Assembly (NCBI RefSeq): GCF_009767585.1
Contig: NZ_WSNW01000001.1
Coordinates: forward strand, 620,001-684,000
Length of the DNA stretch: 64,000 nt
From: Coprobacillus cateniformis
Lineage (GTDB): Bacteria > Bacillota_I > Bacilli_A > Erysipelotrichales > Coprobacillaceae
Direction: 5' to 3'
Made by a program: the position numbers and the translations under genes. The notes under the pieces are model-generated. The model did not search any database and was not told the DNA's origin. It was given only the letters and a program-made list of their open reading frames with translations. This document shows positions 53,291 through 62,110 of the stretch, piece after piece. Every line of letters starts with the position of its first letter. Positions within the stretch are counted from its first letter, which is position 1.

Positions 53291-53326
53291 AAAAAGGAAA
53301 ATATCTTCAATGATAGTTTCCTTTTT
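53291..53326. terminator. Bidirectional terminator between AraC gene and agrD
   Basis: AAAAAGGAAA-TATC and GATA-TTTCCTTTTT arms, usable by the AraC/GyrI gene on plus and by agrBD on minus. Confidence 0.75.
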
Positions 53327-53357
53327 CAGTATCATCAATTGTCTAGAGTGTTTTGAA

Positions 53358-53477
53358 TTACATTCTATACTTTTCTAATGATTTAGGTTCTTTCTCCTGA
53401 AAATAAATAAAATCACACATCATGTTAACATTAAAAATACCAATAAAACTAACTACTTTTTCAAATAAACTAAACAT
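53358..53477 (-). CDS. agrD: AgrD autoinducing peptide precursor
   Basis: A 39-codon frame starts at ATG 53477, with GGGAAGGTAAGAAA upstream, only 4 bp after the agrB stop. The peptide has an amphipathic N-terminal helix (MFSLFEKVVSFIGIF), a centre NVNMMCDFIYF and an acidic C-terminal tail (QEKEPKSLEKY). This is the three-part AgrD plan. The CDFI core and the EPKSL-type tail resemble S. aureus AgrD (core CDFIM, tail with PKEL). The expected signal is a thiolactone ring starting at Cys21 and closing four residues on. The short length explains why standard gene calls may skip it. Confidence 0.93.
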   Translation of the reverse strand: MFSLFEKVVSFIGIFNVNMMCDFIYFQEKEPKSLEKYRM

Positions 53478-53481
53478 TTTC

Positions 53482-54042
53482 TTACCTTCCCTTTCTTATA
53501 AGTTCTACTAACATACTCAAGACATTATAAAGAAATGCTAGCATCATCATATTTGCAATCTGATTGGATATTATCAATTGGAATAAAAATAGTATGTAGA
53601 AAAAAACAATTATAATATTTTTTCTTTGATTCACTTTATTCACAAAGTCAGAATTTAGTTTCTTTTTTTCATTTTGTATAGGTTGGCTCCTTAACATAAA
53701 GATAAAACAAATAGTCATGAATAAACAACTTACAGCAGCAGAAATGTTATAGGAGAGTCCAATTTCAGGGACGATTACTAATGAAAATACAGATAGAAGA
53801 AAGCATGTTACTACATTTTCTGTATGATAGCCGCCACAATGAAATCTAAGGAGTACCAATACCAAATCAAATACCAAAACATACCCTATATTTCCAAGAA
53901 AAAATAAGAGTCCAAATATAAATGCACCAAACAATAAATACCTCAAAGATATATTCAAACCATATGTGAATAATTCAATATCTCTTGGTGAGAACTTATT
54001 ATCGTTTAGACATCTAACAATTGAATTTGTTATTCTATCCAA
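53482..54042 (-). CDS. agrB: AgrB peptide-processing membrane protease
   Basis: The start is TTG at 54042 with AAGGGGGG seven bases upstream. The 186-residue protein has about six hydrophobic segments and the catalytic region LRFHCGGYHTENVVTC, with the His and Cys of the AgrB Cys protease at the usual seven-residue spacing. It cuts the AgrD tail and forms the thiolactone at the membrane. Gene order agrB-agrD is the standard one. Confidence 0.93.
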   Translation of the reverse strand: MDRITNSIVRCLNDNKFSPRDIELFTYGLNISLRYLLFGAFIFGLLFFLGNIGYVLVFDLVLVLLRFHCGGYHTENVVTCFLLSVFSLVIVPEIGLSYNISAAVSCLFMTICFIFMLRSQPIQNEKKKLNSDFVNKVNQRKNIIIVFFYILFLFQLIISNQIANMMMLAFLYNVLSMLVELIRKGR

Positions 54043-54091
54043 TTGAATGCCCCCCTTCTTGCATCTTTAGTATATTGGACTCCATCAAGAA

Positions 54092-54136
54092 AATATATAT
54101 TTTTAACACAAGATGTAAAAAAACGACATAAGAAGT
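54092..54136 (-). promoter_or_regulatory. agrBD promoter with direct repeats (possible AgrA sites)
   Basis: TTTACA (54114-54119) and TATATT (54092-54097) on the minus strand are 16 nt apart. Two similar 11-mers in direct repeat, ACTTCTTATGT (54126-54136) and ACATCTTGTGT (54106-54116), start 20 bp apart, about two helix turns. LytTR proteins such as AgrA bind direct repeats with this spacing. Confidence 0.55.
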
Positions 54137-54166
54137 TAAAAAAAATATAATAAGAAAATAGAAATT

Positions 54167-55447
54167 CTATAATTCTTTTTTAAATTCTTTATCAAACCAT
54201 AAAATAGTTTGAAATACCTGTTTATCATCATGAAAAGAAAAATTAATATAGCCGCCATATTTTTCTACTGTCTTCTGTATGTTTGCAAGACCATAACCAT
54301 GAAATTCAGAATCTTGATTCATGCTCTTAAATTTATCATCTTCTACATTCACTGCATGACAACTATTCGTTATTTTAATCATCTGATATCTATCATTTAT
54401 TTGTGCAGTTTCAATCTTAATACTTCTCTTTTCACATTGAGAACACGATTCAATAGCATTATCGATTATATTGCCATAAATAATATTTAAATCAAGTTTA
54501 CTAATCTGATTCAAGTTGATTTTTCTTATTTCAAATACCATATGAATATCCATTTTTTTTATTTTATGCCATCGACTTGATAAAACCAAATCTAAAAATT
54601 CATCACCACTTCTTTTGTCTGAAACCTCAATGATATCTTCAACAAGAGTATCAATATATATTTTAGCATCTCCATTTTTACCAGCATACAGCATACTTTT
54701 AAGAATACCAAAATGATGTCTTAAATCATGTCGGTAAGCTTTAAAATTCTCTATGCTTTCTTTTAAATATTGATAATATGTATCATTTTCTTTTGTTCTT
54801 TCTTTTTCAAAATCTAATTCTTTTTCAATTTTATTTTTTCTTATAATTTCTTCAAATATATATAAAGAGATGAAATTAGAAAAAACCAGTAAAGCCAGAG
54901 ACAGAATTATTAATAATTTATTTTGAGAGTTGATAATAAATTCACCATTTGTTATGTATATAAAAAAGATAATAGAGATTGGTTGTATAGAAAGTAAAAG
55001 CGTACTCTTTAAGTCAATACTATCTTCATCATTAATTGTTTTATAATATTTGATAAAGAGAATAAAAATCAATAATACAAACTTACTTGATAACATTTGT
55101 ATGAGAATATGCTCATTCCATTCAAAAAAGATAGAGAAAATATGATAAGTTAATGACTCTGCAAATATTGATAATCCAAAATATATTCCTAATGATAGTA
55201 TTTTATATATTATATTTGATTGAGAAAAAAAGAAAATGAGTAACAGATATATAGAAAAGGATACAGCTATATTAATTTTTGCAATAAAGAAAAAATTAAA
55301 TAGACATTTTATTAAAAATAATGAACTGTAAACAACAATATATAATATTTTATTAGGTTTTTTAAGAGACAATACGATGCGATAGTAATATGTAAATAAG
55401 CAAAGTTCAATTATATTTGAAGTAACAATACTGAAAACATAATTCAT
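54167..55447 (-). CDS. agrC: AgrC-like sensor histidine kinase
   Basis: The 426-residue protein has six to seven membrane segments in the first 200 residues. The cytoplasmic part has the phospho-acceptor in YRHDLRHHFGILKSM (about 240) and a GHKL ATPase domain (NIIDNAIESCSQCE, HGYGLANIQKTV). This is the AgrC type of quorum-sensing kinase, which detects the processed AgrD peptide. It overlaps the agrA gene by 4 bp. Unlike the staphylococcal order (agrBDCA), here xre-agrA-agrC precede agrB-agrD. Confidence 0.9.
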   Translation of the reverse strand: MNYVFSIVTSNIIELCLFTYYYRIVLSLKKPNKILYIVVYSSLFLIKCLFNFFFIAKINIAVSFSIYLLLIFFFSQSNIIYKILSLGIYFGLSIFAESLTYHIFSIFFEWNEHILIQMLSSKFVLLIFILFIKYYKTINDEDSIDLKSTLLLSIQPISIIFFIYITNGEFIINSQNKLLIILSLALLVFSNFISLYIFEEIIRKNKIEKELDFEKERTKENDTYYQYLKESIENFKAYRHDLRHHFGILKSMLYAGKNGDAKIYIDTLVEDIIEVSDKRSGDEFLDLVLSSRWHKIKKMDIHMVFEIRKINLNQISKLDLNIIYGNIIDNAIESCSQCEKRSIKIETAQINDRYQMIKITNSCHAVNVEDDKFKSMNQDSEFHGYGLANIQKTVEKYGGYINFSFHDDKQVFQTILWFDKEFKKEL

Positions 55448-56145
55448 AATATTTCACCTAACATATCAAAAAATGCTTTCTGAAAATCTTTTCTATATGA
55501 TCTTGATAAATACACAGATTCACCATTTTTCAATGTCACAATATCATCCTCAATACCTAAAACATATTTAAGATTCACCAGAACCCCTTTATGGCTTAAA
55601 TAGAATCCTAACCCATCTAAAATAGATATCCACTCTTTCATTTGCCTCACCATTATAATGGTTGTCTTATCTTTCAAATGAATAGTTGACTTCCTTCCTT
55701 GCATATCAATATAACAAACATCAAAAAGACTCATTGTTCTCTGTCGATGATTAATATCATTAACACAAATAGATAATTCCATATAATACTTTCTAACTTC
55801 ATCTAAATATCCAAATAATTTCAATTTATCTATAGGCTTTACAAGATATCTAAATGCATTTACTTCAAATGCCTCTAAACTATATTCTGGGTTGGTTGAA
55901 CAGAATATAATTTTAATATCTTTATTACGCTGGAATATCTGTCTTGCAACTTCAAGTCCTGTTGTTTTGTATAATAATACATCTAAAATCAAACAATTTA
56001 TATCATCTATGTGATGCATAAGCGAATTCACATCGCTATATGCATAAATATCTGCCTTGTATTTATTAAAACAACAATATTCTTCCACCAGTTGATTTAT
56101 TTTCTCTAGTTCATTTATTTGATCATCACAAATCGCTATTTTCAT
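55444..56145 (-). CDS. agrA: AgrA-like LytTR response regulator
   Basis: The 233-residue protein has a receiver domain (about 1-120: MKIAICDDQINELEKI; phospho-acceptor Asp in CLILDVLLYKTTG; Lys in YLVKPIDKLKL) and a LytTR DNA-binding domain (about 135-233: RTMSLFDVCYIDMQGRKSTI, FYLSHKGVLVNLKYVLGIED). It should activate agrBD and other targets after AgrC phosphorylation. GAGGTGAATAATA precedes the ATG. Confidence 0.9.
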   Translation of the reverse strand: MKIAICDDQINELEKINQLVEEYCCFNKYKADIYAYSDVNSLMHHIDDINCLILDVLLYKTTGLEVARQIFQRNKDIKIIFCSTNPEYSLEAFEVNAFRYLVKPIDKLKLFGYLDEVRKYYMELSICVNDINHRQRTMSLFDVCYIDMQGRKSTIHLKDKTTIIMVRQMKEWISILDGLGFYLSHKGVLVNLKYVLGIEDDIVTLKNGESVYLSRSYRKDFQKAFFDMLGEIL

Positions 56146-56147
56146 TA

Positions 56148-56513
56148 TTATTCACCTCTATCATCTACTTTTAAATATTTTTTATTTTTTTTAACTGAAT
56201 CAACAAAATCTTCAAAGACACGTATTTCAAATTCATCAGAAATTCCTAAAACTTTTAATTGTTTAAATCGTAAAGTGATTTCATCATCAAAAACCAATTC
56301 ATCTAATGTACATCCTAGTATTCTTGATATTCTACTCAAAGTCACAAGTGATGGCTTTGTTTTAGCAGTTTCTATATTACTCATATGACTTAAAGAGATA
56401 TCTGCGAGTCCAGCAACATAGGCTTGAGTTAATGATTGCATATTTCGTAATTTCTGAATTTTTCTTCCAATTTTCGTATAATCTATTTCTAGATCAAAGC
56501 GACTACCTACCAT
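56148..56513 (-). CDS. XRE-type helix-turn-helix regulator heading the agr operon
   Basis: ATG at 56513 is eight bases after AGGAGG. The 121-residue protein has a Cro/CI helix-turn-helix (about 14-70: IGRKIQKLRNMQSLTQAYVA, SLSHMSNIETAKTKPSLVTL) and a charged C-terminal helix. It lies 2 bp before agrA, so it is the first gene of the xre-agrA-agrC unit. A palindrome in its promoter (56542-56576) may be its own site. Its role is probably to set the level of agr expression. Confidence 0.83.
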   Translation of the reverse strand: MVGSRFDLEIDYTKIGRKIQKLRNMQSLTQAYVAGLADISLSHMSNIETAKTKPSLVTLSRISRILGCTLDELVFDDEITLRFKQLKVLGISDEFEIRVFEDFVDSVKKNKKYLKVDDRGE

Positions 56514-56541
56514 TCTATCAACCTCCTTCATATATTTTAGT

Positions 56542-56576
56542 ATTTATACAAATGATAATATATAATCTGTATAAAT
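56542..56576. promoter_or_regulatory. Inverted repeat before the xre-agrAC unit
   Basis: ATTTATACA (56542-56550) and TGTATAAAT (56568-56576), 17 nt apart, flank a likely promoter. TATAAA on the minus strand within the left arm could be the -10. Confidence 0.5.
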
Positions 56577-56639
56577 TATTTATATTTGTAGAGACCAACA
56601 TCATCTACAAACAATTCTTTATAATATATAGATAAAATA

Positions 56640-56672
56640 AAAAAAGGATGATATTCTAATATCCTATCATCC
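56640..56672 (-). terminator. Terminator of the lanBC operon
   Basis: GGATGAT (56646-56652) and ATCATCC (56666-56672), followed on the minus strand by TTTTTTTATTTT. Confidence 0.72.
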
Positions 56673-56772
56673 ACATCTTATATCTCATTTTTACCATTTA
56701 TCTACATAAGCGAGTATAAATGATAAATTATATTATAATTGAATTGGGCTTAATACTAACAAATAATAATGA

Positions 56773-57888
56773 CTATTTCAACAAAAGCATTTCTTCCCAT
56801 ATGACTGTATTGTATCCCTCAACAAATAATAAGGATAGCAAAACTGATATTGAACCATCTAAAAATGAATAACTTGCATCAGAACAAATTTCTCCTGATA
56901 AATTATAATACTGATCATAAAATATACTTAAACATTCGTGATCATAAAAAAATTCAATTTGTTCTAATAAAAAACCATTTAGTTCTTTACTACTCACTTC
57001 ATACAATCTTGCAAATACGAAAATACCTGAATATCCATGACAAAAATTAGGACTTATAATTTTATAATTATTCTTATCCTGAATAATGCTCTTTAATTGC
57101 TCTTTAAATAAAGTTGATAAAAAATTGAATTTTAAAATCTGAGTTGATTGTATAATAGCATGCAGGACTCCTAATTCGCTATAGCACCAACTTGGAGTAT
57201 TTCGTGGAAAAATAACTTCTTCTTTATTTATAATTCCTGGTATTCTCAATTTATGATGGAAATAATGTGTTATTAATATCCTTTGTAAATGCCATATTAT
57301 ACTCTTCATTCCCAACATCTGAAATCCTGCTTTAAATGCTTTTGATAAAACCAAGAGAAGTCCTGCGATCCCATGTGATAAGCCCAAATTCATAGGAAGC
57401 GTATTATATACTTTCTGATGAACATGTTTCATTATGAATTCTATCAACATATATATTCGCTCACTTGATATCAATGAACAGTCATCTTGAAATAATATTA
57501 AATAATAATTAAGTAATCCAGAAATACCATTAACATATTCTACATTGCGAAAATCTTGAATATCTATTTTCATACTCTGAATGAGTTCTAATAATTGTTT
57601 TTGAATACTCACATATTTTTTTCCAACGATATCCTTATTAATGAGGAAAAGTATACTGAGGAGCGGAATGCCATCAAACAAAGAATAATTGTTTTGAAAA
57701 TAATAATCTTTATTGTTAACTAATATATTTAATATTTCTTTTTGTTGATAATGAGATATATCTAGGTCTTTCATAACAATTGCAAAATGAACCAAATGAG
57801 GAAGAAGAGTTTTATCCCCCTCTTCATCAAAAAAAGAATTAATCTGACTTGAAAATAACTTTCTATACTTATCTACATTATCATCCAT
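56773..57888 (-). CDS. lanC: Lanthipeptide cyclase LanC
   Basis: The 371-residue protein has an alpha-toroid repeat pattern and the LanC zinc site: Cys in PSWCYSELGVLHAI (about 236) and Cys-His in PNFCHGYSGIFVFARL (about 286). GLSHGIAGLLLVLSKA supplies the usual conserved His-Gly. It would add Cys thiols to dehydroalanine or dehydrobutyrine in the precursor. The SWCY motif is followed by SELG instead of the common GxPG. It overlaps lanB by 8 bp. Confidence 0.9.
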   Translation of the reverse strand: MDDNVDKYRKLFSSQINSFFDEEGDKTLLPHLVHFAIVMKDLDISHYQQKEILNILVNNKDYYFQNNYSLFDGIPLLSILFLINKDIVGKKYVSIQKQLLELIQSMKIDIQDFRNVEYVNGISGLLNYYLILFQDDCSLISSERIYMLIEFIMKHVHQKVYNTLPMNLGLSHGIAGLLLVLSKAFKAGFQMLGMKSIIWHLQRILITHYFHHKLRIPGIINKEEVIFPRNTPSWCYSELGVLHAIIQSTQILKFNFLSTLFKEQLKSIIQDKNNYKIISPNFCHGYSGIFVFARLYEVSSKELNGFLLEQIEFFYDHECLSIFYDQYYNLSGEICSDASYSFLDGSISVLLSLLFVEGYNTVIWEEMLLLK

Positions 57889-60886
57889 TGTATTTTTTAT
57901 AACCTTCTATAGCATGAAAGAGATGCTTTACAATGGCATAGCATTTTAATTCTGATGCTCTATCCACTCCAAATAATCTATTGCAAAACATGTGTAGATG
58001 TGCCAATATAATATCCGCTTTTGAGTTTGTTAATGTACTGGTTACTAATTTTTGACTATATTCATTAAGTAATTCGTTTTGTTGATAGAATATGTCCATG
58101 AGTTCTTTATGCATACAATCATTGTTAGGATTTTCTTTGTTTTCTAAAAGAATGTATAAGTTCATATATTTATTCTTATCTTGTCTAAATCTCTTCAAGC
58201 TCTCTTTATTATCAATAAAAGAGAATAATTCTTCTATATAATGAGATGTTAATTTTAATTGATTTAAAAAGTATACAATTTCTAAGATTGCTAAATCTTC
58301 TAAACTCAACTCTTTATTTCGAGATGATAAGTTCAATAAATCAATTGTAACTTTAGAATTTATCCAAAACATAGATTCATTTATCTCCATCATGTCAATA
58401 CCACCATATCTCTCTATTTCTCTCTCATAAGTATCTAGTTTGATATCATAAATATCATACGTATCATTTAAATAAGATATGAAATGATGAAGCTTATCCA
58501 TAAACTCTTTAAATTGAGATATATTATGATATCTTATTCTCAGATGTCTTTGATTATCAATGTAATGAATATAGAAATATTTATCAATATAATTTCCCTG
58601 AATAAATTGCTCTCCATATTTCTTAATCTCATTTTTAACAATCTTTTTTAAAGTTAACTTTTTTGCATAAATCTTAAGATAAATCCAATCAGACCCTATA
58701 GCTTTATTTCTTTGAGAATATGCAATATCTTCTAATGGATAATTAATGTATTCAGAAGAAATTGTTTCTTTATTTTGTATAGGTTCATAACTCATAATAA
58801 TCTCATCAACACTTATATCCTGAAATGTATGCCCTCCTGCAGTGATATGTATAAACATATTTCCTTTTTTCATAATTTCCATATAGAAGATTTTCATATG
58901 AATCAAACATTTTTTACACAACAAAAGTGTATTATCATAGTCTTTTAAATAAAAATATTCTGGAATATGAACACCTTGTGAGTACTGATCAAATAAAACT
59001 AGAAATTCTTCAAAAGAACACTTTTCATTCATTCCTAATATTGATCTGTTTATAAGCCATCTTTCAGGAAATATACCAACGTTCTCTATTTTTAATTCTG
59101 GTACATGATGAAATGTTTCTATAAAACTATGCATATATGCTAGAGAATCAGCCACTGAACTCTGCTCTGAAATATCTAATAATATACGATATAATTCAGG
59201 ACATAATTTTGGATTTAACATATTTGATATTCTTACATTTAATATTTTTCCTTGATAATAAAGATATAGCTGTTTATTTTTATTCACACCAATGTATATA
59301 TCTTGTATTGATATAGAAGGCTTCTTAGAATAAGATCCTAAAGCAATCACATTTATATTGAATGAATGTCTTGAAATAACATTCCCACATCTAAAGTCAG
59401 ATGGCATGAGCATCAATTCAACTTGCTTTATATTTGAATGATTCTGGTTTTCATGAAAAATCCTCTTATACTCCTCTTTTAAATCTGCCAATTCTATAAA
59501 ACGACCAATAATTCGACCAGCAGGACTAATACCAAGCAAAGGTGATAACTCAATTGAATTCTTCTTATGAAATGATAAATCAAACGAACCTATTTTATGA
59601 TGGATATGTGATAATTCTAATTCTTTTAGTTCCTCATAAGTTATATTTATAAAATTTTGTTTATTGGCAAAGCAATTAAGAATTTTATTATTTATAAGAT
59701 ATTTCATTTTTTCTTCATTATTTTCTTTTTTGTTTAATGTCTTATGATAATTTGGATAACCAATTCCCCTTTGTACATCTACAACTTCTAATAATGGAAC
59801 CCGCCTTTCAAAACCATATTTTTCTATAAACTTATAAGTGTATTCCTCTAAAATATCGTTCTTTATTAATGATTGAGATAAATAATGAGCAGCTTTAAAA
59901 AATTGACTAGATAAATCTGGAATATTGTTTTTAATTGCTTCCATATTGGTGTCACTTAATCGCATATCAATTTGAATATATTTCTTGGCCTTTTGAAGTT
60001 TCTCCATATATTCAACAATATTCACTAATATATCTTCACCATAACCAAGTTCAGTTTTATTATATAAATCAATGAGCTGATTGATTTTTTTCAATTTTCT
60101 TACATATATATCAGCTGTATCAATATTTTCCAATGTCATGATTGTCTCTTCCAACGGACGAGTTAAAGGCAACGATGGTCGTAAATTTGTATACAGAAAT
60201 TCTCTATGAATAAGCTCAACCATAAAATTAACTATTTTATAAGGGGGAATCTTGTCTTGCAACTGTTCTCTAATTTCATTAATTAAATCAAAGAAATCTA
60301 CAAACTCTTCGCATCTGGCTAAAATAAATGTCACCATCGGTGTATTTTCTATACTTAATATGTGCTGGTCTATATTCATATTATCTAAATACTCTTTTTG
60401 CTCATATCTAAGTGATATATATGGATTTGTACAGATATGATTTTCAATCATGAGATTATGATTGGATTTGACTTTTAAACCATAAAGGACATCAATATTT
60501 AATTCAATGCGATTAATTAAACAAATGAGCCATTCAAAGTCAACTGTACAAATATGCTTGGGTTTAGTATTGGTATCATTCACATATTCTTGATTAAAAT
60601 GAATACCTGAAAACAAACCAAAAGGTGTTGCTCTTGTTGTCATTCTTATAAAATACTTTACAAAAGCCAGTAATATCTTCTCTTGATCTCCACTTTGATT
60701 TTTAATTGAAAAATACAAATCAGGACTGGCAAATAAAATTCCCTCTCTAATTCTTGAATCTTGAAATAATGTCATCATATTCTCATAAGTAAAATCATTA
60801 TTTTCTATAAAATACTTATAATACTCCTCCTTACTCATTAGTGGACTTCTTTGTGCTATAAACTTTTGTTTGTAATAATTGTTCAT
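57881..60886 (-). CDS. lanB: Class I lanthipeptide dehydratase LanB (full length)
   Basis: The 1001-residue protein has an N-terminal glutamylation domain (about 1-650) with the conserved TTRATPFGLFSGI and SLPLTRPLEE, and PSDFRCGNVISRHSF in its second half. The C-terminal elimination domain (about 720-990, SpaB_C type) has SDWIYLKIYAKK, FYIHYIDNQRHLRIRYH and TYEREIERYGG. This is the NisB layout: Ser/Thr are activated by glutamyl-tRNA and dehydrated. GAGGAGGGTATAAA precedes the ATG. It is divergent from the AraC-lanA unit. Confidence 0.93.
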   Translation of the reverse strand: MNNYYKQKFIAQRSPLMSKEEYYKYFIENNDFTYENMMTLFQDSRIREGILFASPDLYFSIKNQSGDQEKILLAFVKYFIRMTTRATPFGLFSGIHFNQEYVNDTNTKPKHICTVDFEWLICLINRIELNIDVLYGLKVKSNHNLMIENHICTNPYISLRYEQKEYLDNMNIDQHILSIENTPMVTFILARCEEFVDFFDLINEIREQLQDKIPPYKIVNFMVELIHREFLYTNLRPSLPLTRPLEETIMTLENIDTADIYVRKLKKINQLIDLYNKTELGYGEDILVNIVEYMEKLQKAKKYIQIDMRLSDTNMEAIKNNIPDLSSQFFKAAHYLSQSLIKNDILEEYTYKFIEKYGFERRVPLLEVVDVQRGIGYPNYHKTLNKKENNEEKMKYLINNKILNCFANKQNFINITYEELKELELSHIHHKIGSFDLSFHKKNSIELSPLLGISPAGRIIGRFIELADLKEEYKRIFHENQNHSNIKQVELMLMPSDFRCGNVISRHSFNINVIALGSYSKKPSISIQDIYIGVNKNKQLYLYYQGKILNVRISNMLNPKLCPELYRILLDISEQSSVADSLAYMHSFIETFHHVPELKIENVGIFPERWLINRSILGMNEKCSFEEFLVLFDQYSQGVHIPEYFYLKDYDNTLLLCKKCLIHMKIFYMEIMKKGNMFIHITAGGHTFQDISVDEIIMSYEPIQNKETISSEYINYPLEDIAYSQRNKAIGSDWIYLKIYAKKLTLKKIVKNEIKKYGEQFIQGNYIDKYFYIHYIDNQRHLRIRYHNISQFKEFMDKLHHFISYLNDTYDIYDIKLDTYEREIERYGGIDMMEINESMFWINSKVTIDLLNLSSRNKELSLEDLAILEIVYFLNQLKLTSHYIEELFSFIDNKESLKRFRQDKNKYMNLYILLENKENPNNDCMHKELMDIFYQQNELLNEYSQKLVTSTLTNSKADIILAHLHMFCNRLFGVDRASELKCYAIVKHLFHAIEGYKKYNG

Positions 60887-60936
60887 TTTATACCCTCCTC
60901 AACATAAACAGTTTTTCATACTTTAAGTTTACACTG

Positions 60937-61056
60937 AAAAAAAAGACATAACTTCTAATATTGTCTACCATATTTGCACAATAGTCCCAATACTAGTCAA
61001 AGCGCTTTCAAAATTGAATAAAATATTTAATAATAGTCATGCAAGCACTAGCATGG
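60937..61056. promoter_or_regulatory. lan divergent promoter region with cre box and repeats
   Basis: TCAAAGCGCTTTCA (60997-61010) is close to the cre consensus. AAAAAAAAGACATAA (60937-60951) differs by one base from AAAAAAACGACATAA in the agrBD promoter (54117-54131). CATGC and GCATG arms flank AAGCACTA (about 61038-61055). TAATAA at 61028-61033 is a possible -10 for the AraC gene. Carbon-source repression and Agr input are both plausible. Confidence 0.5.
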
Positions 61057-61069
61057 AAAGGAATAACCA

Positions 61070-61903
61070 ATGTATATTGAAGATTCTTTAAGTGTTAAAG
61101 ATATTACATTAAATCATTTTATGCTAGATGATAGTGTGCTATTGAATCGAAAAAAATGTCAAAGAATTCTTATAGCACCCAATCAAGATTTTATTTTATA
61201 TCTCAATGATGTCAAACATGAAGTACATAATCAGCTTTGTTTTATTGATGGAAGAAATAAATGTGAAATCAAAGCTTACAAAGAATATTCTCATATTCTT
61301 TATTTAGAATTTATAATTGATGATCAACTGCAATCATTAAGCAAACATTCATTTATCGATATCAATGAAGATATTAGAATTTTTTGTTCCTATGTCAAAA
61401 CATTGCATATCAAAAAATCTTATACTCCACAGATACTGAATTTCATTATGACATATTTTCTTATGTTAAATGAAGCTATCTACTTAAATGAGAAAAAAAG
61501 TTATCAACAATGTCCTAAAATTATATTTGAAATTAAGGCATATTTAAAAGATAATATTGAGTCTAAAATCCAAATACAGGATATAGCCAATAAATTTTTC
61601 ATGAGTAGAAGCGAATTGTTCTATCTTTTTAAAAAGTACGCTCATACAACTATTATCGATTATTTAAATACAATAAGAATGAAAAAAGCTGAAGAGTTAT
61701 TAGCTGATTCTAGATACACCATCACTGAAATATCCCAGTTAGTAGGCTATGACAGTTTACAATACTTTTCACGAGTATTTAAAAAAAGAAATGGTTGTTC
61801 TCCAAGTGAATTTCGTAAACAGCTTATCAAACGTTTTCAAACGTTTTATATAGGGAAAGGAGGTGAAATATATGAAAACATTAAAAAATATCCAACTATC
61901 TGA
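61070..61903 (+). CDS. AraC family regulator of the lan cluster
   Basis: GAAAGGAATAACCA precedes ATG at 61070. The 277-residue protein has an N-terminal domain of about 150 residues without a recognised family. A C-terminal AraC helix-turn-helix pair follows (about 165-265: IQIQDIANKFFMSRSELFYL, YTITEISQLVGYDSLQYFSR). Its last 32 bp overlap the start of lanA, so regulator and precursor share one mRNA. It probably activates the cluster, sensing either a small molecule or the product. Confidence 0.87.
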   Translation: MYIEDSLSVKDITLNHFMLDDSVLLNRKKCQRILIAPNQDFILYLNDVKHEVHNQLCFIDGRNKCEIKAYKEYSHILYLEFIIDDQLQSLSKHSFIDINEDIRIFCSYVKTLHIKKSYTPQILNFIMTYFLMLNEAIYLNEKKSYQQCPKIIFEIKAYLKDNIESKIQIQDIANKFFMSRSELFYLFKKYAHTTIIDYLNTIRMKKAEELLADSRYTITEISQLVGYDSLQYFSRVFKKRNGCSPSEFRKQLIKRFQTFYIGKGGEIYENIKKYPTI

Positions 61904-62096
61904 TTTTGATTTAGAAGAAGAATTCGATGATGATATCTTCGTTGAATTATCAGCAGCTGGTGATGGAAGCAGAGCCTCTAAGACTTTTAACTCAGCTACA
62001 AGCAACTGGGCAAGTGTTGGAGCTGCATTAAGCGCATTGGTTTCTAAAGGCCCTGGAAATGCTACAAACGGTTATACTGAATTGAAATGTTGCTAA
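61872..62096 (+). CDS. lanA: Class I lanthipeptide precursor LanA
   Basis: ATG at 61872 is seven bases after AAAGGAGGT, the strongest ribosome binding site in the cluster. The 74-residue precursor has an acidic leader with SDFDLEEEF, matching the FNLD-like box of class I leaders, and a change to a non-acidic core after about VELSAAG (Gly30). The core has Ser/Thr at 33, 36, 38, 41, 43, 44, 48, 54, 58, 65 and 69, one Trp (46), and only two Cys, adjacent at the C terminus (ELKCC). The leader cleavage point is inferred. I do not recognise the core as any described lantibiotic. Confidence 0.88.
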   Translation: MKTLKNIQLSDFDLEEEFDDDIFVELSAAGDGSRASKTFNSATSNWASVGAALSALVSKGPGNATNGYTELKCC

Positions 62097-62110
62097 TCCA
62101 TTTAGCATAG

